From: Rhodoferax sp.
GTDB taxonomy: Bacteria > Pseudomonadota > Gammaproteobacteria > Burkholderiales > Burkholderiaceae
Reading direction: 5' to 3'
NCBI GenBank assembly: GCA_020048295.1
Contig: JAIFMT010000255.1
Location: 1-18,835, forward strand
DNA: 18,835 nt
Shown: in pieces, positions 14,515 to 18,835 of the stretch
Numbering within the stretch: position 1 is the first letter of the stretch
How the letters are laid out: each line of letters starts with the position of its first letter
Position numbers and translations under genes: made by a program
Notes under the pieces: model-generated
Seen by the model: the letters and a program-made list of their open reading frames with translations, nothing else
Told to the model about the DNA's origin: nothing
Database searches by the model: none

Positions 14515-16104
14515 TCAGCCCAAAGCCAGCGCCATGCCGGGCAGCCGGAACTGGCTGGCCACATCGCGCAGGCCAGTGGCCTGGTCTTGCAGGCTGCGCG
14601 CCGCGGCGGCTGATTCTTCGACGACCGCTGCGTTCTTTTGCGTCATCTGGTCAAGCTGGTTGACTGCCTGGTTGATGGCCGTCATGCTGGTGCTTTGCGC
14701 GTGGCTGCTGGTCTGGATTTCGCCAATCGCCAAGGTCATGCGTTTCACCGAATCTGCCAGCAGGCCCATGGCATCGCGTGCCTGGGTGGCCTTGACCGTG
14801 CCTTGCTTGACCTTGTCGGCCGAGCTGCCAATCAGCGTCTTGATCTCACGCGCGGCCACTGCCGAGCGGTTGGCCAGAATGCGTACCTCAGAGGCTACCA
14901 CGGCAAAGCCGCGACCCTGCTCACCGGCACGGGCGGCTTCAACGGCCGCATTGAGCGCCAGGATGTTGGTCTGAAAGGCAATGCTGTCAATGACGGCGGT
15001 GATCTCCACAATCTGGCGCGAGGCAGCGCTGATGTCGGCCATGGTCTGCATCACTTCGAGCATGACCTCGCTGCCTTTGCCAGCTTCTTGCGTGGCTGAC
15101 CTGGCAAGCGCTTCGCCGCGCGAGACGGCGGCCAGCGAACTGTGCATGTTGCTGCTGACCTCTTCCATCGACGCGGCAGTTTGCTGCAAGAAGGTGGCTG
15201 CCAGCTCGACACGAGCGGAAAAATCAAGGTTGCCGGCCGCAATTTGCGTAGCCCCTTCGGCCACGCCGTGGCTGGCCCCTTGCACTTGATTGACCAGCGT
15301 GTGCAGCGACTCCTGCATGCGACCCAGCGCGATCAACAGCCGCCCGGCCTCGTCGCGGTCGTGACCGTCAATGCTGAAAGTCAGGTCCAGCGAGGCCACC
15401 CGATTGGCGGTTTCGACGGCTTGCTTGATCGGCCGGGTGATGTTGCGCACCAGCCAGGTGGCCAACACAATGCCAGTCAGCAACGCGCAAATGTTGAATA
15501 ACACCAGACCCCAGCGGGCCGTCAGGCTCAGGTTGGCAATGTTGCTGGCTGAATCGTCAATTTTGCTGCGCTGCGCGTCGCCCAGCTGGGTAACGGCGCG
15601 CTGCAGTTCGGTAGCCGCCGGGGTGAAGCGTTCGCGATAGACGCGATCGATGTTGGCCGTCATGCCCCCATCACGCGCCACGGTGAGTTCCTGGCGTGCG
15701 GCAAGAAACGCTTGGTTGGCTTGCGTCATGGTGGCCAGAATGCTGACATCCGTCGCAGCGGTCAGTGTCGCGGCGAGCTGCGCCAGCAGCTGGTCAATGT
15801 CGCTGGAAGTCTGGTTGATCTCGGGCATGAGTGCGTCGCCCACCTGGGGCTCGGAGCTCAGGGCAAACGCCTTGGAGCGCGCCACATTGATCAGGATATG
15901 GCGTTGCAGGGTGCTGGTCAGGCGTTCGGTTGACATCACCTGATCGACCATTTTGGTGGTTTCTCCCGACAGCCAGTACAAAGACCAGAAGCCAATGGTC
16001 GATCCCAGCAAGGCAATCGCCAGCACCAATGACAAGACAACGGCAATCTGGCGCGAAAAGGAGCCAGACGACCCGGTTGCCGCAGGCAAACCCATTGATG
16101 ACAT
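14515..16104 (-). CDS. Methyl-accepting chemotaxis protein
   Basis: A 529-residue chemoreceptor that controls CheA. Transmembrane helix 1 is at about 18-43 and helix 2 at 197-220 (GLVLFNICALLTGIVLATWL). Between them is a periplasmic sensor of about 150 residues that looks like a four-helix bundle. HAMP follows (RNITRPIKQAVETANRVASL), then the signalling hairpin with the conserved tip (IDSIAFQTNILALNAAVEAA, then GEQGRGFAVVASEVR, about 372-408). The C-terminus lacks the NWETF-type tether for CheR. I chose the ATG at 16104 because GGAG lies six bases ahead of it; an ATG four codons upstream (16116) has no ribosome site. It lies 92 bases downstream of the hydrolase gene, same strand. The ligand is unknown. 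Confidence 0.93.
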   Translation of the reverse strand: MSSMGLPAATGSSGSFSRQIAVVLSLVLAIALLGSTIGFWSLYWLSGETTKMVDQVMSTERLTSTLQRHILINVARSKAFALSSEPQVGDALMPEINQTSSDIDQLLAQLAATLTAATDVSILATMTQANQAFLAARQELTVARDGGMTANIDRVYRERFTPAATELQRAVTQLGDAQRSKIDDSASNIANLSLTARWGLVLFNICALLTGIVLATWLVRNITRPIKQAVETANRVASLDLTFSIDGHDRDEAGRLLIALGRMQESLHTLVNQVQGASHGVAEGATQIAAGNLDFSARVELAATFLQQTAASMEEVSSNMHSSLAAVSRGEALARSATQEAGKGSEVMLEVMQTMADISAASRQIVEITAVIDSIAFQTNILALNAAVEAARAGEQGRGFAVVASEVRILANRSAVAAREIKTLIGSSADKVKQGTVKATQARDAMGLLADSVKRMTLAIGEIQTSSHAQSTSMTAINQAVNQLDQMTQKNAAVVEESAAAARSLQDQATGLRDVASQFRLPGMALALG

Positions 16105-16196
16105 TGACGACTCCATGATTTGAAACTAGGGAAAACCCTGAGTCAGTATCAAGGGGCTGCGCGACACTTTGATGACAAGGGGGAGGGTCTGGGTCG

Positions 16197-16976
16197 CTAT
16201 CCGGGTGGTGCTGTATCAGGCTGCGGCGCGGCTGACCACTGTTGCACCTGCTCAATCACCCAGGCCGCGTCGTCCAGAGGAATATCGTGACCCGCCCTCG
16301 GGTGCAGGCGCAGTGGACACTGCCACTGTTGCGCCAAGGCCACGCTGCATTGCACCGACACCAGTTGGTCGCGTTCACTGGCCAGCAGCAGCGTCGCGGG
16401 CGCTGGCGCTGTCAGCGGTGCCTTGAAACGCGCGGCCGCCAGCAGTTGCCGCAAGGCGTTCAGGCTTGATACCGGGTTGGCACGGCGCAGTTGCAGCCAC
16501 AACGGCAGCACCGAGGCATCGCCGCGGTTGCTGGTCATGCGCAAAATGGCGCGCTCCCAGGCATCGGGCGTGGCATTGCTGACGATCAGTTGCAACAGCG
16601 TGCTGTAGTTGGCGCTCAGCAGTCGCTGGTAAAACGGGTTGAATGGCCGCATGCTGGTGTTGATCAGCACCTGCGCGGCCACCTCGTCGGGCCAGGCGTG
16701 GGACCACGCCACTGCCACCATGGCCCCAAGCGACATGGCCAGCAGCCGGTAGGGTGGGGCAACGCCCTGGTCTGCGAGCTGGTTGCGGCAGTCTTGCACC
16801 ATGTGGGCCACGTGGCTGGGGCTGGGCTGCTGGTTCAGCCGCCCGTTGCCCGCCAAATCCAGCGCCAGCACCTGCATATCCGGAAAAGCCTGCTGCAACT
16901 GTCCGGCGAAACCGCCCCAGTGGCGGCTTTCGCGGGTTAACCCGCGCAACAAAATCCAGGGGGCCGTGGTGTGCAT
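16197..16976 (-). CDS. Alpha/beta hydrolase
   Basis: A 259-residue serine hydrolase fold. The nucleophile elbow is AMSLGAMVA, with Ser82 in AxSxG (the usual first Gly is Ala). The likely acid is Asp203 (LLLASERDQLVS) and the histidine is His230 (RAGHDIPLDD). The N-terminus (PWILLRGLTRESRHWGGFAG) is the first strand and oxyanion loop. There is no signal peptide, so it is cytoplasmic. The start ATG overlaps the stop of the M14 peptidase gene (TGATG), so the two are translated together. The frame is open further upstream, but that part lies within the peptidase gene. The substrate (ester, lactone or amide) cannot be told. Confidence 0.88.
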   Translation of the reverse strand: MHTTAPWILLRGLTRESRHWGGFAGQLQQAFPDMQVLALDLAGNGRLNQQPSPSHVAHMVQDCRNQLADQGVAPPYRLLAMSLGAMVAVAWSHAWPDEVAAQVLINTSMRPFNPFYQRLLSANYSTLLQLIVSNATPDAWERAILRMTSNRGDASVLPLWLQLRRANPVSSLNALRQLLAAARFKAPLTAPAPATLLLASERDQLVSVQCSVALAQQWQCPLRLHPRAGHDIPLDDAAWVIEQVQQWSAAPQPDTAPPG

Positions 16977-17989
16977 CAGTACCAGTCTTGTAGCGCTTGC
17001 GCGTGGTGGTGGGCGCGCACCTCTGCCGTGGGCAGCCACAGGCTGTGGCCGCAGGCGGCGCGCGACAAAAAGTCCAGCAGCAACTGGTGTTGACGCAGCA
17101 CGCGCTGCTGGCGGTGTTCAATCAGCGGGTTGAAGATGCCGTGGCGCGAGAACAGCTGGCGCGGGTTTTTCTTGACCCACAGCCAGGAGCCCATTTCCAG
17201 TGTCAGCGGCAAAAAAACCCGCTCCGGGTTGCCGCAGGACTGCAAGTACAGGTGATCCCACAGGTCGCCATGGGCCAGGTACTGCAGGCTTTGCGGCTCA
17301 ATCACATAGCGGTGGTGGCTGTGCGACTGGACAAAGATATTTTTCAGTGCCTGCATTTCGGCCAGGTGGGTGATCGGCGCGCGCTTGTGGGCATACGGAA
17401 ACCAGATGCGGTCGCGCGCGCCAAAGCCCGAATGGCAATCCACCGATACGCTGAACTGGCGCGGCAGCAACTCGCGCGTGATGACATCACACACCGCCTG
17501 GCTTTCGATCTCCATCGGCTGGTTGGCGGCTCCCCGGTACCAGGGCAAGCCGGCGCTGATGCGCTGCCCGCCGACCAAAAACGGTACCGGCTCGGTGGCG
17601 TCCACCGGGGCATTGCGCATCAGGTCCACACCGCCCGGGTTGGCGCGTGTGCCCAGCAGCATGCCGCCGGGGTTGACGATGGGCATGAACACCAGTCGCA
17701 CCGTCTCCAACTGCCGGTGCAGCGTGCTGTCCCATTGCAGGCGCATCACCAGGCTGTGCAAATGCGAGATCACCACTTCAGCGCCAATGCGCTCCAGGCC
17801 ATGCACGCCACCAAAATAGCCCACAGCGGGCAACTCGGGGGCCGGATTGCCCAATGTGATGACGTACACCGGATAAGAACCCCGACCAGGCAGGCTGACC
17901 TGGCACGCCACGCGCGCGTCGAGCCAGCCCGCGCCCAGTTCGATGATGCGCTCCAGCGCGTCGAGTTCGGGCAGATTGGAAGTGGTCAC
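16976..17989 (-). CDS. M14 family zinc carboxypeptidase
   Basis: A 337-residue metallopeptidase domain protein. The zinc ligands are His63 and Glu66 in GGVHGLERIGAE, and His186 in SVDCHSGFG. Substrate-binding residues fit PGGVDLMRN (Arg125, Asn126), and the catalytic Glu is Glu265 (LTLEMGSWLW). There is no signal peptide, so a cytoplasmic role is likely, perhaps in trimming murein peptides or modified amino acids. The start is GTG at 17989; an in-frame stop three codons upstream excludes a longer form. No clear ribosome site is seen. It is coupled to the hydrolase by a one-base overlap, which suggests they act on the same substrate class. Confidence 0.88.
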   Translation of the reverse strand: MTTSNLPELDALERIIELGAGWLDARVACQVSLPGRGSYPVYVITLGNPAPELPAVGYFGGVHGLERIGAEVVISHLHSLVMRLQWDSTLHRQLETVRLVFMPIVNPGGMLLGTRANPGGVDLMRNAPVDATEPVPFLVGGQRISAGLPWYRGAANQPMEIESQAVCDVITRELLPRQFSVSVDCHSGFGARDRIWFPYAHKRAPITHLAEMQALKNIFVQSHSHHRYVIEPQSLQYLAHGDLWDHLYLQSCGNPERVFLPLTLEMGSWLWVKKNPRQLFSRHGIFNPLIEHRQQRVLRQHQLLLDFLSRAACGHSLWLPTAEVRAHHHAQALQDWY

Positions 17990-18165
17990 AGCAGGTCAGG
18001 GCAAAGTGGGGCGCGATTGCGTCATGAGGGCCCGAGCATACGCCCGGCGTGGGGCAAAAGCGTGGCAACGGGTCACAGCACGGTCATCAGGTATTGACAC
18101 AAAAACTTCATCAAACGCAAGTAACTTCAGCGCTATTCACCATTGCATCAACCACCTCGCACACC

Positions 18166-18276
18166 ATGCCGCTCAAAGTCAACTTTTTCCGCCTTCTGGT
18201 CATTCCGGCGTGCATTGTCTGGGGTGTGCTGGAGCTGTTTCGCCTGCAGCGCTCACGCTTGTTATTGCGCCGATAA
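18166..18276 (+). CDS. Possible 36-residue membrane protein
   Basis: The frame MPLKVNFFRLLVIPACIVWG, then VLELFRLQRSRLLLRR, has one hydrophobic helix (residues 6-25) flanked by basic residues, mostly C-terminal. That is the typical make-up of a small inner-membrane protein. A perfect -35 TTGACA lies at 18094-18099, but the -10 is not clear and no Shine-Dalgarno sequence is seen. It sits in a 326-base gap between the peptidase and corA, converging on corA. The frame stays open upstream, but that part has no protein-like composition. It may be real or chance. Confidence 0.42.
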   Translation: MPLKVNFFRLLVIPACIVWGVLELFRLQRSRLLLRR

Positions 18277-18315
18277 GGGGTCGTCGCAGCAGCAGTCAGC
18301 CCAGTTGGCATCGCC

Positions 18316-18835
18316 TCAGACCGATTTCTTGGGCCGCGCCTGACGTTTCTCAAGCTGCTTGAGCAGCAAGAAGGTACACACGCCGATCAGTCCCGCTCCC
18401 AGCAGAAAACCGCCATAGGCAATGGGCCACGGCACACCCTGTGTCATCATCGAAAACTCCGACATCCCGCCCATCCCCGCCAGGATGTTGATGGGCGTGA
18501 ACACCACACCAAACACGGTGAGCTGATTGATGCGCTTGTTCTGGTTGATGTTGATGAAACCAATGGTGGCATCCATCAGGAAGTTGATCTTGTCAAACAG
18601 AAACGAGGTGTGGCTGTTGAGCGAGTCAATGTTGCGCAACACCTGCTTGGTGTCGTCAAACTGCGTGGTTGACAGGGTTTTGCTGCGAATCAAAAAATTG
18701 ATGGCGCGTTGGGTGTCCAGAATATTGCCCCGGATGCGACCATTCAGGTCTTCTTCTTCGGCAATGTCACCCAGAATGGCGGCCGCCTCTTTGTCGGTGA
18801 TGGCCTCGCTGAGCACCTGCCGCCCCACTTTGCCC
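18316..18835 (-). CDS. CorA-family metal transporter, C-terminal part
   Basis: The last 172 codons of a CorA-type protein; the N-terminal cytoplasmic domain lies beyond the right edge. Seen are the long stalk helix (ILDTQRAINFLIRSKTL, DDTKQVLRNIDSLNSHTSFL), then FDKINFLMDATIGFININQN leading into the first membrane helix (about LTVFGVVFTPINILAGM). A second membrane helix follows (YGGFLLGAGLIGVCTFLLL) and a basic tail ends the protein. The selectivity loop reads GMGGMSEFSMMTQG where classical CorA has GMN. The frame continues past the GTG near 18828, which is internal, not the start. Membership in the family is clear; the ion (Mg, Co, Zn or Ni) is not. Confidence 0.88.
   Translation of the reverse strand, partial: GKVGRQVLSEAITDKEAAAILGDIAEEEDLNGRIRGNILDTQRAINFLIRSKTLSTTQFDDTKQVLRNIDSLNSHTSFLFDKINFLMDATIGFININQNKRINQLTVFGVVFTPINILAGMGGMSEFSMMTQGVPWPIAYGGFLLGAGLIGVCTFLLLKQLEKRQARPKKSV

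Noticed and set aside
18070..18091. GGGTCAC and CGGTCAT 11 bases apart, Pho-box-like
   Set aside because: No -10-like hexamer at the right distance (CACAAA) and no phosphate-related gene behind it; treated as chance.
1..18835. CRISPR array, tRNA, rRNA or IS element
   Set aside because: No regular spaced repeats, no cloverleaf or rRNA-like stretch, and no transposase motif was seen.

Overview
This is an 18.8 kb chromosomal segment of a GC-rich bacterium, most likely a betaproteobacterium of the Burkholderiales, close to the Comamonadaceae (Rhodoferax/Polaromonas type). That placement is inferred from codon use, from the protein sequences (long ChrA, PPK2, basic H1-like protein, membrane-anchored class III aminotransferase), and from three copies of a short repeat (ATAGCTGC-N17-GGGCT) that I associate with this family. 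I see no tRNA, rRNA, IS element, phage gene or CRISPR array.

Layout. (1) 1-1046, minus strand: a TetR regulator and the first 130 codons of an efflux adaptor, joined by an ATGA overlap. (2) 1176-3794: an in-frame ArsR-ArsC arsenate-resistance fusion, a decayed gene remnant, a REP-like hairpin, and a convergent chromate transporter ChrA. (3) 4020-5409: polyphosphate kinase 2 and a 94-residue protein of unknown function, each preceded by PhoB-box-like repeats. (4) 5435-7936: a divergent pair, an EAL-CBS-CBS-GGDEF cyclic-di-GMP protein and a basic H1-like protein with a probable ribbon-helix-helix domain. (5) 7949-14197: a lipid block made of a PlcP/LpxH-type metallophosphoesterase, the lysophospholipid flippase LplT, a family 4 glycosyltransferase, phosphatidylserine decarboxylase and a membrane-anchored class III aminotransferase. 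(6) 14515-17989, minus strand: an M14 zinc carboxypeptidase coupled to an alpha/beta hydrolase, then a chemotaxis receptor. (7) 18166-18835: a possible 36-residue membrane protein and the C-terminal part of a CorA-family transporter.

How the genes may work together. The most interesting reading is a phosphate-starvation locus. PlcP with a DAG glycosyltransferase is the known pair that swaps phospholipids for glycolipids when phosphate is scarce. Here LplT lies between them, Psd converges on the glycosyltransferase, and PPK2 (polyphosphate metabolism) is close by. Upstream of ppk2, the 94-residue protein, the c-di-GMP gene, plcP, lplT and the glycosyltransferase I find units resembling CTGTCAT at 11-base steps. 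For ppk2, the c-di-GMP gene, lplT and the glycosyltransferase a -10-like hexamer follows six bases later, as in the E. coli phoA promoter. The boxes were found by eye and some are weak; the regulon is an inference. Heavy-metal detoxification (arsenate, chromate, possibly efflux) forms a second theme at the left end.
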